Origin: Streptomyces vietnamensis
GTDB taxonomy: Bacteria > Actinomycetota > Actinomycetes > Streptomycetales > Streptomycetaceae
DNA length: 64,000 nucleotides
NCBI RefSeq assembly: GCF_000830005.1
Contig: NZ_CP010407.1
Coordinates: 7,886,001 to 7,950,000, forward strand
Reading direction: 5' to 3'
Below, piece after piece: positions 8,057 through 17,942 of the stretch (its first letter is position 1; each line of letters opens with the position of its first letter). Below the pieces are notes generated by a model. It did no database searches, was not told the DNA's origin, and was given only the letters and a program-made list of their open reading frames with translations. The translations under genes and the position numbers were made by a program.

Positions 8057-11000
8057 TCAGTAACCGATCCGCACTCCCGTGACCGCGTGACGATCCGTCA
8101 ATCCGCCGGTGGCGCCGGAGAATCCGACCAGGACGTTGCCGGGCAGCGCCACCGCCACGTCGATGACCTGGACGCCGTCGACCAGGACGATGAGGCGTCC
8201 TGCGGCGGTCCTGTTGACGTCGATCACATGGCTGCCGGTACGCAGCGCGGGGACGGCCGTCGAGGTGGCCGCGTACCGGAGGGTGGAGGCCGAGCCGCCG
8301 GTGGCGACGCCCACGAAGTTCGACGACGGGTCACCGGCGTTGCGGTGGGTGTCCAGGGTGACCGCCACCCCGGGCAGACCGCCGAAGCCGAGCCCGCCGC
8401 CCCCGTCGCCGAGGGAGGCGGTCGTCGCACGGGTCGAGTCGAGGAGCAGCAGCGCCATTCCGTCACCGCCGGTGCCGCCCGAGAGGGTGGCCGTGAAGCG
8501 GGCCCGCAGGCGGGCGGAGGGGACGGCGATGGCCTGGAGCGCCGAGCCCTTCAGGTACGCCTCGGCCGGGGTCAGGACGAGGCTGGTGCCCGACAGGGCG
8601 GCGCTGCCGTTGTACTTCCAGCCGTTGGGGCCCGGCGGCGGCACGGCGTACGAGGAGGCGGTGATCGACGCGCCCCGTACGGCGTGGATGTCGGTCACGC
8701 CGCCCGTTCCGCCGGTGAAGGCGAGCAGGGCGGTCGGGGGGAGCGAGGCGACGGTGGTCCGCAGCCGCTGCGTGCCGTCCACGGAGACCGTGACGGTCTT
8801 GCCGGTGACCGTGACGGACACCGCGTGGGTCCCCGACCGCAGGTTCGGCACGTTCGTCGTCGTCGACGCGTAGGTGAGGCCCGATGTGGTGCCCCCGGTG
8901 GCGATGCCGACGTAGTTGGCGGACGGGTCGCTCGGGTTCTTGTACGTGTCGAAGGCGACCGCCACGCCCGGGAGGCCGGCGTACCCGAGGCCGCCGCCGA
9001 CGCCGCCGAGCGCGGAAGGCGTGGTCCTCGCCGGGTCGAGGAGCGAGAACGTGAGGCCGTCGCCGCCGGTGCCGCCGCCGATCACCGTGGTGAACGAGGC
9101 CTTCAGACCGTCCGTCAGCACCGGCACCGGCCAGACCGCGGAGCCCCGCTGGGAGGTGCTCGCCTGCGTCAGCTGGAGGTCGTTGCCGGAGATCCGCGTG
9201 GCACCGTTCAGCTTCCAGCCGCCCGCGCCGGGCGTGGGGACGGTGACCGTGGTCCCGGCGGTGCCGGACCCGGTCAGCGCCTCGCTGTGGGAGCCGGTCC
9301 CGTCGTCGGCGGTCAGCTCGTACGCGGCCGTCACCGCACCGATGGACGTGGGGGAGAAGGTGATGGCCTGGTGGACGACGTCCTCCGGGCCGAGGACCTG
9401 GCCCTCACTGATCGGATTGGTGACCTGGAAGGGGGCTGCCGGAGCCTTCGCCTTGGTGATGGTGAGGGGGATGTTGCCGGTGTTGCTGATGTCGAAGGTC
9501 TTCGTCACGGACTCGCCGACCCTCACCTGTCCGAAGTCCGTCGAGGTGGGCGTGAGGGTGAGCTGCGCCCGGCCGGTCACGGCGGTGCCGCTCAGGGCGA
9601 CGGACACCGTGCCATTCGTCCCGGTGACGGCGAGCGTCCCCGTGTTCTGTCCCGCGGCCGTCGGCGCGTACGCCACCTGCACGGTGACGGACTGCCTCGG
9701 CGGGACGACCGTGCCGGCGGCCGGCGGGTCGGAGGCGGTGAACGGGCTGCCGGGCAGGGAGACCGAGGAGATCGTCTCGTCGGCCGTCCCCGTGTTGGTG
9801 AACGTCACGCCGAGCGTCTTCCGCGACGTCGTGGGGACCGTCCCGAAGTCGAGCGCGGCCGGGGACGCGACGAGGCCGGGCCGGGTCCCGTACCCGGTGA
9901 GGCCGAGGGAGCTGTCGCCCAGGTCGGTGGCGAAGGTCAGGGACGAGGTGTCGGGACCGGGCGCGGTCGGCGAGAACGACACCTGCGCGGTGTGGGTCTC
10001 ACCGGCCCGCAGCGTCCGGGGCAGCCCCGTGGAGGACGCCGAGAACGCACTGCCCGCCGGTGTGCTCACCCCTGTGATCGTCACGTCCCGGGTCGCCGTG
10101 ACGGTGGCCGTCACGGTCCCCGTCGAGCCCACCGCGACCTGGCCGGCGTCCACCGGCCCACCCGTGAGCGCCGCGTTGGCGGGACGGCCGAAGGCCATCA
10201 CGTGCCCGTCCCGCGTCCCCACGTAGACCCGCCCGCCGTTCGTGGCAGGGACCGAGAACTTCGAGGCCGTGCCGATCGGCGCCGACCAGCGCAGCCGCAG
10301 CGCCCCGTTCACGGGCACCGCGTCGTACGCGCGCAGCTGCCCGTTGGCGCCGTTCGCCCCGTCCGACGCGACCGCCCACACCAGACCCGAACCCGCGTTC
10401 GTCCCCGTCGACGTCACCACCGGCGACCCCGAGGTGTAGCCGAACGACTGGGTGCTGCTGCCCGTGTTGGCGAGGACCGGCACGCCCGAGCCGCTGAGCC
10501 CGTACGCGAACGCCCGCAGCGGCCCGCGGGAGCCGATGGTGTACACGTAACCGCCCTGCCCGCCGTACACCGCGGGATGCCCCCAGACGCCCTCGTACGG
10601 ACCGAAGGTGCCGAGCACCTTGTCGGTGCCGCCGGGGCCCTGGCTCCGGCCGCCGAGATCGTCGCGGTTGAGCAGGAACAGCCGCCCGTCCTTGCCGATC
10701 TGGACGAGGAGCCGCGGATACCGGCTGGTCCCGAAGGTCGGCTCCGGGAGGGCGACCGGGCCGCCCGAGCCCAGGTCCGTGTCGTTCAGGTCGAGCACCG
10801 ACGCGTCGGAGGGGCTGAAGAAGTCCTGCGCCGACATCGTGCCGTCGCTGTTCACCCCGAGCCGCACCACCGACTCCGCGAGCTGGCCCGGCGGCCGGTT
10901 CCCGGGACCCGGCGCGGGGGAGACCCCGTTGCCCGTCGAGAACAGGATCCGGCCAGGACCGTCCGAGACCAGACCGCCCCCGCTCATCCAGATCCCCGCC

Positions 11001-11818
11001 ATGCCGTTCGCGGAGGAGTCCTCGGTGGCCCACAGCGTCGTCTTCCGCGTCGAGGTGCTCACGCCCATGACGTAGCCGACGTACGGCCCCCGGTCGCAGT
11101 GCGAGGCGAACGCCGCGTACACCGAACCGCCCATCAGCAGCAGCCCGGGCCGCTGACCGGCGGTGTACGGGTTGAACGCCCGGCCCGGATCGTTCACCGG
11201 CGCGCCCGCCACCTTCACCGGCCAGCCCGTGCGCTCGGCGCCCGTCGCCGGATCGAGGGCGTGCACGTACCAGTTGGGGTGCTGGACGTCCGGGCCGTCG
11301 TTCACCTTCGCGGTCAGGTACACGGCGTTGCTCGCCGGGTCGTACACCGGCGTCGAGGTGACCCCGATGTTCGGCACCAGGTCGCCGCAGGTGATGGCGG
11401 AGGCGGGCCAGGGGGCGCCGAAGCTCTTCGTCCAGTTGACGGCGCCGGTGGCCGCGTCGATCCCGTACGCCTTGTTGTTCTCGGTGGCCGCGACCAGGGT
11501 GCTGCCCACGACCAGCGGCTGGGCGTAGACCTGGCCGTCGACGGTGGTGGAGAACTGCTGCCCGAAGTCCGAACTGGACACCTGGTCGGGGGCGAGACCC
11601 GGCTCGTCCCGGTCCCAGCCGGTGCGCAGGTTGTCCTGGGAGATCGTCGTCTGGTCGGCGGCGGAGGCGAAGGGGAGGGCCGGGGCGACGGCCGCGGAGG
11701 GAGGGGTGGGGGCCGGAACAGGGGCGGGGACGGCGGTCCCGCCGGCCGTCCCGCCCAGTACGCCCGCCGTCAGCAACATCGTCAGGAATCGGGCGATCGC
11801 CCTGCGTCGGCCGGCCAT
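8057..11818 (-). CDS. Secreted beta-propeller / hydin-like / twin L-type-lectin-like protein
   Basis: A 1,253-residue exported protein. The ATG at 11818 is preceded by GGGGGAG, and a signal peptide follows (MAGRRRAIARFLTMLLTAGVL). Residues about 50-560 form a PQQ-type beta-propeller (repeats such as VYAQPLVVGSTLVAATENNKAYGIDAATGAVNW and GRVYVGTRDGHVMAFG). Residues about 570-900 contain three choice-of-anchor/ASPM-SPD-2-hydin Ig-like repeats (ALDFGTVPTTSRKTLGVTFTN, STDFGQVRVGESVTKTFDI). The C terminus carries two tandem copies of an L-type-lectin-like domain of about 165 residues, recognisable by the shared GGTGGDGL/M, GLPGVAV and DPSxNxVG motifs. The architecture suggests a cell-surface or extracellular carbohydrate-binding scaffold. 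No catalytic motif is seen. Confidence 0.8.
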   Translation of the reverse strand: MAGRRRAIARFLTMLLTAGVLGGTAGGTAVPAPVPAPTPPSAAVAPALPFASAADQTTISQDNLRTGWDRDEPGLAPDQVSSSDFGQQFSTTVDGQVYAQPLVVGSTLVAATENNKAYGIDAATGAVNWTKSFGAPWPASAITCGDLVPNIGVTSTPVYDPASNAVYLTAKVNDGPDVQHPNWYVHALDPATGAERTGWPVKVAGAPVNDPGRAFNPYTAGQRPGLLLMGGSVYAAFASHCDRGPYVGYVMGVSTSTRKTTLWATEDSSANGMAGIWMSGGGLVSDGPGRILFSTGNGVSPAPGPGNRPPGQLAESVVRLGVNSDGTMSAQDFFSPSDASVLDLNDTDLGSGGPVALPEPTFGTSRYPRLLVQIGKDGRLFLLNRDDLGGRSQGPGGTDKVLGTFGPYEGVWGHPAVYGGQGGYVYTIGSRGPLRAFAYGLSGSGVPVLANTGSSTQSFGYTSGSPVVTSTGTNAGSGLVWAVASDGANGANGQLRAYDAVPVNGALRLRWSAPIGTASKFSVPATNGGRVYVGTRDGHVMAFGRPANAALTGGPVDAGQVAVGSTGTVTATVTATRDVTITGVSTPAGSAFSASSTGLPRTLRAGETHTAQVSFSPTAPGPDTSSLTFATDLGDSSLGLTGYGTRPGLVASPAALDFGTVPTTSRKTLGVTFTNTGTADETISSVSLPGSPFTASDPPAAGTVVPPRQSVTVQVAYAPTAAGQNTGTLAVTGTNGTVSVALSGTAVTGRAQLTLTPTSTDFGQVRVGESVTKTFDISNTGNIPLTITKAKAPAAPFQVTNPISEGQVLGPEDVVHQAITFSPTSIGAVTAAYELTADDGTGSHSEALTGSGTAGTTVTVPTPGAGGWKLNGATRISGNDLQLTQASTSQRGSAVWPVPVLTDGLKASFTTVIGGGTGGDGLTFSLLDPARTTPSALGGVGGGLGYAGLPGVAVAFDTYKNPSDPSANYVGIATGGTTSGLTYASTTTNVPNLRSGTHAVSVTVTGKTVTVSVDGTQRLRTTVASLPPTALLAFTGGTGGVTDIHAVRGASITASSYAVPPPGPNGWKYNGSAALSGTSLVLTPAEAYLKGSALQAIAVPSARLRARFTATLSGGTGGDGMALLLLDSTRATTASLGDGGGGLGFGGLPGVAVTLDTHRNAGDPSSNFVGVATGGSASTLRYAATSTAVPALRTGSHVIDVNRTAAGRLIVLVDGVQVIDVAVALPGNVLVGFSGATGGLTDRHAVTGVRIGY

Positions 11819-12372
11819 GTCTCCCCCTTCAGGTGAACCCACGAGGACGAAGACCGGGGCGCTCCGCCGGCCTCATCGTGAACCGGCCGCCGCGCGCGAA
11901 CGCCCCGTCGGCCGGTTGTGGCTTTCAGATGTACCCGATTGGCGGGTGGCCCGTGGGCGGTTCGCGCAGGTCCGTCCCGCCTCGGGCGTTAGTGGAACGT
12001 GAGCGAGACGTGAGTGGCGCAGGGCAGGGTGGTGCGGGTCGGCAGGCCAGGGAGGGGTGACCGCCCGCCCGGCACGCCCGTCGACGCGTTCCGGACAGCA
12101 GACCGGAACGAGCAGGACCGAGGCGGGCGCCGGGGGCGGCCGTCGTCCTGACGGGCGCCGTCGTGGGGGCGGCATCCGTCAGGACGCGTCGACGCCGCCG
12201 GGAAGGCAGCGTCCGCGCCGGCCCTGACCGGTCGGGACCCGGGGCGGGCCGTGGGGGCCCACCCCGGGCCCCGACGGGCCGGGGCCGCCGCGGAATCCCG
12301 GCGTCCCGGCGCTCCACGCCCCCTGGTCACAGGACACAGGACGACCAACTCCCCTCACCACCAGGAGGCATC
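11819..12372. other. 554-bp divergent intergenic region
   Basis: Extremely G+C-rich spacer between the secreted propeller/lectin gene (minus) and the PL6 lyase gene (plus). It must hold both promoters. I found no short frame with a ribosome site and credible codon use, no tRNA-like fold and no clear operator. An AGGAGG ribosome site for the lyase sits at its right end. Confidence 0.5.
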
Positions 12373-13791
12373 ATGCGACGACGTACCTTCCTCAAGGGCT
12401 CGCTGCTCGGCGCGGCGGCCGCCGCCGTCCCGCTCGACACCCTGCTCGCCACCGGCGCCTCGGCGGCCGAGCCGGCACCGGTCACCTCGCTGAGCGCGCT
12501 GCAGAGCGCGATCGACCGCGCGGTGCCCGGCGACCGGATCGTCGTCGCCGACGGCACCTACACCGTCCCCTCGGGCGGCGCGATCGACGTCTCGGGGCGC
12601 AGCGGCATCACGATCGTCTCGCAGACCCGCGGCGGCGCCGTCCTCCAGGGCCCGCGCAGCTTCGTCCTCGACGGCGCGAGCGCCATCACCATCAGCGGCT
12701 TCGCGCTCCGCCAGAGCGGCACCCTGGAGATCCCCGCCGGCACCACGGGCATCCGCCTGACCCGTAACGACATCCGCTTCGCGGACGTCGACGGCCTCGA
12801 CTGGGTCCTCGTGGAGGGCGACGACGCCAAGGTCGACCGGAACCACTTCCACGACCGGACCACGCAGGGCATCTTCCTCGTCGTCGACGGACCCGGCACG
12901 ACCGCCGTCGCCCAGCGCCTCCACGTCTTCAAGAACCACTTCTCCGGCCACGCGTACGCGGGCACCAACGGCGGCGAGTCGATCCGGCTCGGCGTCAGCA
13001 GCCGGGCGCTGTCCACGGCCGACGCGATCGTGGAGTACAACCTGTTCGAGCGGTGCGACGGAGACCCCGAGGCCATCTCGGTGAAGTCCTCCGGCAACAC
13101 CATCCGGTACAACACGCTCCGCGACAGCCAGGGCGGCATCGTGCTGCGCCACGGCAACCACTCCACCGTCGAGGGCAACTGGCTGCTCGGCGGCAAGGAG
13201 GGCATCCGCCTGTACGGCAACGACCACCTGGTCGTCAACAACCACCTCGCCGGCCTCACCGGCCGGGCCCTCGTGATCGGCAGCGGCACCACGCGCGACC
13301 ACCACGAGGGCGAGACCACCGAGGAGCGGCGCGGCAACGACGCCTGCGACCGCGCGGTGATCGTGCACAACACCCTGCGCGCCAACAAGAGTTCCCTCTC
13401 GGGCGAGACCCGCACGTACGAGCCCCGCGACGTGGTCGTCGCCGACAACCTCATCGTCGGGGACAGCGGCAGCCTGGTCGCGCTGGGCGCGAACACCGGC
13501 TTCATCTGGCAGGGCAACATCCTCTGGGGCGCGGCCTCCGACGGCACCCTCCCCAACGCGGGCTACACCCGCGTCGATCCCCGTCTGGTGCCGTCCTCCG
13601 ACGGTGTCCACCGGCTCGCGGCCGGCAGCCCCGCGATCGGCGCGGCGACGCTCACCACCCTCTCGGTCCCCGAGGACATCGACGGCCACGCCCGGGGCAC
13701 CGCCCGCGACATCGGCGCCGACGAGTACTCGACCCTGGCCCCGGTCCGCCGCCCCCTCACCCCCACGGACGTGGGCCCGAACGCCTCCTGA
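12373..13791 (+). CDS. Tat-exported polysaccharide lyase family 6 (chondroitinase B/alginate lyase-like)
   Basis: A 472-residue protein beginning with a twin-arginine signal (MRRRTFLKGSLLG, then an Ala-rich core ending ASAAEP). The mature part starts with SLSALQSAIDRAVPGDRIVVADGTYT, the standard opening of PL6 right-handed beta-helix lyases. It continues with repeated short coils (NHFHDRTTQGIF, IVEYNLFERCDGDPEAISVKSSGNTIRYNT, GIVLRHGNHSTVEGNWLLGGKEGIRLYG). PL6 enzymes cleave alginate or dermatan/chondroitin sulfate by beta-elimination with a Ca-bound site and a Lys/Arg pair; the SVKSS and VLRHG segments sit where those residues occur. AGGAGG precedes the ATG. The substrate is not decided between alginate and other uronate polymers. 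Confidence 0.87.
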   Translation: MRRRTFLKGSLLGAAAAAVPLDTLLATGASAAEPAPVTSLSALQSAIDRAVPGDRIVVADGTYTVPSGGAIDVSGRSGITIVSQTRGGAVLQGPRSFVLDGASAITISGFALRQSGTLEIPAGTTGIRLTRNDIRFADVDGLDWVLVEGDDAKVDRNHFHDRTTQGIFLVVDGPGTTAVAQRLHVFKNHFSGHAYAGTNGGESIRLGVSSRALSTADAIVEYNLFERCDGDPEAISVKSSGNTIRYNTLRDSQGGIVLRHGNHSTVEGNWLLGGKEGIRLYGNDHLVVNNHLAGLTGRALVIGSGTTRDHHEGETTEERRGNDACDRAVIVHNTLRANKSSLSGETRTYEPRDVVVADNLIVGDSGSLVALGANTGFIWQGNILWGAASDGTLPNAGYTRVDPRLVPSSDGVHRLAAGSPAIGAATLTTLSVPEDIDGHARGTARDIGADEYSTLAPVRRPLTPTDVGPNAS

Positions 13792-13856
13792 CCCCACCTG
13801 CCCGTATGATCACCCCGATCATGATCAACATCGCGCATTCCCGGGGGTATCAGCAC

Positions 13857-14591
13857 GTGAACAGGGTGAGGGCGGTCGTCGCCGCGGTCGTACTGGCGTC
13901 CGCGGTGGCGGGCTGCGGTTCCGGGGGACCGGCGGACGCCACACGGCCGGCCGACAAGCCGACCGCGGCGAAGCCCTCCAACGGGCAGGCAGAGGCGAAG
14001 AATCCTTCCAGCGGGCAGGCAGAGGCGGAGAAGCTCGCCGCCGACCCCGGCACCCGCTACACCACCGTCGCCGTGCCGACGATGGAAGGCCTCGTCTGCG
14101 ACGAGGGCGACGGCGGCTTCCACTTCGGCAGCGACCTCGACATGAGCGTCACCGGCGACGACGGCCTGAAGGAGATCGAGGGCGACGGCCAGGACGTCGC
14201 CGACGAGGTGTCCTGCTTCGGCAGCCCCCGCAACGTCCTCCGCAAGGGCACCATGTCGGCCTCGGCGCCCACGTTCACCGCCAGGACCCACCTGTACGAG
14301 GACGTGCCCGACCCCACCGCCTCCCTGAACCGCATCTTCGACGCGTCCATGGACCTGGCGAAGGACTACGGCCGCAACCTCACCGGCGCCCCGAAGACCG
14401 TCACCAGCAGCTCCCTCGTCGTGAAGTGCCGGCAGAACGTCACCGACACCTTCCCGATGACGACCTGTCTCTGGGCGAACTACGGGGCGGCCGGAGTCCT
14501 CGACTTCTTCCCGTTCGACGACCAGTACGTCCCGGTCGACTCGGCCGCCAGGCTCACCCAGGACTTCGTCGCCGGCGCGCTGAAGAAGTAG
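13857..14591 (+). CDS. Putative lipoprotein with small internal repeat
   Basis: A 244-residue lipoprotein. I chose the GTG at 13857, with GGGGG nine bases upstream; ATG codons at 13807 and 13821 are in frame but lack a ribosome site and would bury the signal. The signal ends in the lipobox VAGC, followed by a Gly/Ser linker and a near-perfect repeat (KPSNGQAEAK / NPSSGQAEAEK). The folded part contains four conserved-looking cysteines (GLVCDEG, EVSCFG, VKCRQ, TCLWA), suggesting two disulfides. It resembles secreted Streptomyces proteins of unknown function. It lies 65 bp after the PL6 gene, on the same strand, and may be cotranscribed. Confidence 0.75.
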   Translation: MNRVRAVVAAVVLASAVAGCGSGGPADATRPADKPTAAKPSNGQAEAKNPSSGQAEAEKLAADPGTRYTTVAVPTMEGLVCDEGDGGFHFGSDLDMSVTGDDGLKEIEGDGQDVADEVSCFGSPRNVLRKGTMSASAPTFTARTHLYEDVPDPTASLNRIFDASMDLAKDYGRNLTGAPKTVTSSSLVVKCRQNVTDTFPMTTCLWANYGAAGVLDFFPFDDQYVPVDSAARLTQDFVAGALKK

Positions 14592-14609
14592 GGGCCCGGC
14601 CGGGCGGTC

Positions 14610-16013
14610 TCAGGCCTCCCCGAGGCCGCCCCGGGCGATCACCTCCGCGTACCAGCGGGCACTGTCCTTCAGGGTCCGGCGCTGCGTCGCGAAGTCCACG
14701 TGCACGATGCCGAACCGCTTGCTGTAGCCGTACGCCCACTCGAAGTTGTCGAGCAGCGACCACAGGAAGTAGCCCCGCACATCAGCCCCGTCCGCGAGCG
14801 CCCGGTGCACCGCCGCCAGGTGCGCGTGCAGATACGCCACCCGCTCCGGGTCCTTCACGTTCCCCGACGGGTCGGCGTAGTCGTCGTACGCCGCGCCGTT
14901 CTCGGTGATGACCAGCGGTACGCCCGGCAGTTCGTCCCGCAGCCGGACCAGGAGCCCGTGCAGCCCGTCCGCGTCCACCGGCCAGTCCATGGCCGTCCGC
15001 GGCCCGGGCGCCGGCTCGAACCGTACGTGCCGCTCGGCGCCCGCCCACGGCGACGGCGACTCCGAGCTGCCCGCCGCGACGACCGCCGGGGAGTAGTAGT
15101 TGATGCCCAGCGAGTCGATCGGCGCGGCCGCCGTCGCCAGATCGCCGTCCCGGACGAACGACCAGTCCGTGACGGCCGCCGTGTCGCGGACCAGGTCCTC
15201 GGGGAGCCGGCCGTGGAAGACCGGGTCCAGGAAGATCCGGTTCCCGACCGCGTCGATCCGGCGGGCCGCGTCCAGGTCCTCAGGAGTCTGCGAACGCGCC
15301 CGTACGGCATGGAGGTTGAGGGTCAGGGACACCTCCGCCGCACCGGGCAGCGCACCGCGCAGCGTCCGGGCCGCGAGGCCGTGCGCCAGGTTGAGGTGGT
15401 GCGCGGCGCGCAGCGCGGCGAGGTCGCTGGTCCGGCCCGGCGCGTGCACGCCTTGGCCGTAGCCGAGGAAGGCCGCGCACCAGGGCTCGTTGAGCGTGGT
15501 CCAGGTGGCGACCCGGTCACCGAGGGCGTCCGCCATGATCCCCGCGTACTCGGCGAAGCGGTACGCCGTCTCCCGGTGCGGCCAGCCGCCCGCGTCCTCC
15601 AACTCCTGCGGCAGGTCCCAGTGGTAGAGCGTCACCACCGGCCGGATACCGGCCTCCAGGAGCGTGTCGGCGAGCCGCCGGTAGAAGTCCAGGCCCTTGC
15701 GGACGGCCGGGCCGCGCCCGGTGGGCTGGACCCGGGGCCAGGCGACCGAGAAGCGGTAGTCGGTCACCCCGAGCCGCCGCATCAGGGCGACGTCCTCGTC
15801 GACCCGGTGGTAGTGGTCGGCGGCGATGTCGCCGGTGTCGCCGTTGCGCACCTTTCCGGGCGTACGGCTGAAGGTGTCCCAGATCGAGGGGGTGCGGCCG
15901 TCCTCGGCGGCGGCCCCCTCGATCTGGTACGCGGCCGTGGCCGTGCCCCAGCGGAAACCCTCGGGGAAGCGGAGAGCGGTCGTGGGGCCGGAGCGGGCGT
16001 CGAGCGCGGTCAT
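14610..16013 (-). CDS. GH1 beta-glucosidase (intracellular)
   Basis: A 467-residue glycoside hydrolase family 1 enzyme with no signal peptide. It shows the N-terminal signature [14 protein letters not shown], the acid/base glutamate in TTLNEPW (E176) and the nucleophile in [11 protein letters not shown] (E371), so the retaining active site is complete. In Streptomyces such enzymes (BglC type) hydrolyse imported cellobiose or laminaribiose. It is the last gene of a four-gene unit (binding protein, two permeases, GH1), 54 bp after the second permease. The divergent gene at the other end encodes a beta-1,3-glucanase, so laminari-oligosaccharides are the likely substrates. Confidence 0.93.
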   Translation of the reverse strand: MTALDARSGPTTALRFPEGFRWGTATAAYQIEGAAAEDGRTPSIWDTFSRTPGKVRNGDTGDIAADHYHRVDEDVALMRRLGVTDYRFSVAWPRVQPTGRGPAVRKGLDFYRRLADTLLEAGIRPVVTLYHWDLPQELEDAGGWPHRETAYRFAEYAGIMADALGDRVATWTTLNEPWCAAFLGYGQGVHAPGRTSDLAALRAAHHLNLAHGLAARTLRGALPGAAEVSLTLNLHAVRARSQTPEDLDAARRIDAVGNRIFLDPVFHGRLPEDLVRDTAAVTDWSFVRDGDLATAAAPIDSLGINYYSPAVVAAGSSESPSPWAGAERHVRFEPAPGPRTAMDWPVDADGLHGLLVRLRDELPGVPLVITENGAAYDDYADPSGNVKDPERVAYLHAHLAAVHRALADGADVRGYFLWSLLDNFEWAYGYSKRFGIVHVDFATQRRTLKDSARWYAEVIARGGLGEA

Positions 16014-16067
16014 GGGACGGTGACTCCCTGGAGTGAGAGGGTGGTGGAGGGGGAGGAGGCGCGGGCG

Positions 16068-16934
16068 TCAGCCCTTGACGGCGCCCTGCATGATCCCGCC
16101 GACGATCTGCCGGCCGAGGAGGCCGAAGACGAGCAGCACCGGCAGGGTCCCGAGCAGGGTTCCCGCCATGATCACGGACTGGTCGTGGACGTAGCCGCCG
16201 CCGAGCTGGCGCAGCGCGACCTGGACGGTGGGCTCGGAGGAGGAGAGCGCGACGACGGGCCAGAAGAAGTCGTTCCACGCGGCCATGAAGGTCAGCAGGC
16301 CGAGCACGGCCATGCCGGGCCGGGCGATCGGCACCACGATCGACCAGAAGATCCTCGCCGTGGACGCGCCGTCGACCCGGGCCGCCTCGATCAGCTCGTC
16401 CGGCAGCGACTGCACCAGGTACTGCCGCATGAAGAACACCCCGAACGCCGACACCAGGCCCGGCAGGATCACCGACTGGAGCTGGTTCACCCAGCCGAGC
16501 TCGGCGATCAGCATGAACAGCGGGATCACCCCCAGCTGCGGCGGGATCATCATGGTGCCCACGGTGACCGCGAGCAGCGCGCCCCGGCCCCGGAAGCGGA
16601 GCTTGGCGAAGGCGAAGCCGGCGAGCGTGCAGCACAGGACGGTGCCGAGGGTGATCGACCCGGAGACGAGGAGCGAGTTCAGGAGCGCCTTGCCGATGTC
16701 GGCCTCTTCGAGGACCGCCTCGAAGTTGCGCATCAGGTGCGGGCCCGGCAGCAGGGCCGGAGGGACCTTCGCCAGGTCGGCATTGGAACGGCTCGCGGCG
16801 ACGACCGTCCAGTAGAAGGGGAAGGCGGAGAACAGTACGGCGACGATCAGGATCGTGTGGGCGAGCGGCCCGGCGTGCAGGGTGCGGCCGGCCCGGGAGG
16901 GGCCGGTCCGTGCCGGGCGGACCAGCGCGGTCAT
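16068..16934 (-). CDS. Carbohydrate ABC transporter permease (MalG type)
   Basis: A 288-residue inner-membrane permease with about six hydrophobic segments. The EAA loop, ELIEAARVDGASTARIFWSIVVP, is the contact site for the ATPase. The ATG at 16934 overlaps the stop of the preceding permease as ATGA. It forms the second half of a MalF/MalG-type channel. No ATPase gene is in the window; in streptomycetes one shared ATPase (MsiK) normally energises many such importers, so that is expected rather than a defect. Downstream comes the GH1 beta-glucosidase. Confidence 0.92.
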   Translation of the reverse strand: MTALVRPARTGPSRAGRTLHAGPLAHTILIVAVLFSAFPFYWTVVAASRSNADLAKVPPALLPGPHLMRNFEAVLEEADIGKALLNSLLVSGSITLGTVLCCTLAGFAFAKLRFRGRGALLAVTVGTMMIPPQLGVIPLFMLIAELGWVNQLQSVILPGLVSAFGVFFMRQYLVQSLPDELIEAARVDGASTARIFWSIVVPIARPGMAVLGLLTFMAAWNDFFWPVVALSSSEPTVQVALRQLGGGYVHDQSVIMAGTLLGTLPVLLVFGLLGRQIVGGIMQGAVKG

Positions 16935-17899
16935 CGGCCGGCCTCCTTGCGGGAACGGCGGCGCGCGATCAGGGCGTTGAGCCCGACGAGCACCACGATG
17001 AGCAGGAACATCACCCAGGCGATGGCGGCGGCCCGCCCCAGGTGGAAGAAGCCCCAGCCCTGCTCGTACAGGTAGAGGCCGAGGGTCTGGTACTGGTGCG
17101 AGATGCCGCCCGAGATAGAGCCTTCGAGGAGCAGCGGCTCGCCGAACAGCTGGGTCGCGCCGATCGTGGAGACGACGACGGTGAAGAGGATGGTGGGCCG
17201 AAGGCCCGGCAGCGTGACGTGGAAGAACTGGCGCCACCGCGAGGCCCCGTCCATCGCGGCGGCCTCGTACAGCTCGTCGGGGATGGACTGCATGCCGGCC
17301 AGGTAGATCAGCGCGTTGTAGCCGGTCCAGCGCCAGATGACGACCGTGGACACGGCGATCTGCGAGGCGACCGTGCCGTTCTGCCAGTCGACGGGATCGA
17401 TGCCGATGAGGCCGAGCCCGTAGTTGACCAGCCCGAAGTCCCGGCCGAAGAGCTGGGCGAAGACGAGGGTGGCGGCGGCGACCGAGGTCGCGTACGGCAG
17501 CAGGACCGCCGTCCGCAGGAAAGTGCGGCCGCGCATGCGGTAGTTCAGCAGGTGCGCGAGGCCGAGGGCCATCACCAGCTGCGGCACGGTCGACAGGACG
17601 CCGATGGTGAAGGTGTTGCGCAGCGCGACCCAGAAGTACGCGTCGCCGAGGAGCGCGGTGTAGTTGCCGAGGCCGCGCCACTCCATGTCGCCGGGGGTCT
17701 GGAGCTCGACCCGGTAGAGGGAGACGAAGGCCGTGTAGAGCAGCGGGAAGAGGCCGAAGGCGGCGAACAGGGTGAAGAACGGGGCGAGATAGGCGTACGG
17801 CGAGACCGTCCGCCAGGCCCGCCGGGCGGGCCCAGGCCGGGGCGGCGGGGCGGCGGCGCGCGGTGGGGCCGGTGGTGCCTGGGATGCGGCGAGGGTCAC
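16931..17899 (-). CDS. Carbohydrate ABC transporter permease (MalF type)
   Basis: A 322-residue permease with an N-terminal Pro/Ala-rich cytosolic tail of about 30 residues, six membrane segments and the EAA-type loop ELYEAAAMDGASRWRQFFHVTLP. I chose the GTG at 17899, which has GAAGGG eight bases upstream. The frame stays open through an upstream tandem repeat to an ATG at 18043, which would add 48 Pro/Arg/Ala residues but has no ribosome site. It is coupled to the MalG-type gene by an ATGA overlap. The binding-protein gene is about 200 bp upstream, across the repeat tract, on the same strand. Confidence 0.9.
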   Translation of the reverse strand: MTLAASQAPPAPPRAAAPPPRPGPARRAWRTVSPYAYLAPFFTLFAAFGLFPLLYTAFVSLYRVELQTPGDMEWRGLGNYTALLGDAYFWVALRNTFTIGVLSTVPQLVMALGLAHLLNYRMRGRTFLRTAVLLPYATSVAAATLVFAQLFGRDFGLVNYGLGLIGIDPVDWQNGTVASQIAVSTVVIWRWTGYNALIYLAGMQSIPDELYEAAAMDGASRWRQFFHVTLPGLRPTILFTVVVSTIGATQLFGEPLLLEGSISGGISHQYQTLGLYLYEQGWGFFHLGRAAAIAWVMFLLIVVLVGLNALIARRRSRKEAGR

Positions 17900-17942
17900 G
17901 GTGCGGCCCTTCGGTGGGAGAGCGGGGCGGGGGAGTCGGGGC

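Noticed and set aside
7169..11836. 1,555-residue open frame on the plus strand across the propeller/lectin gene
   Set aside because: Low-complexity Arg/Gly/Val composition and no motif; the minus-strand frame has a signal peptide and recognisable repeats.
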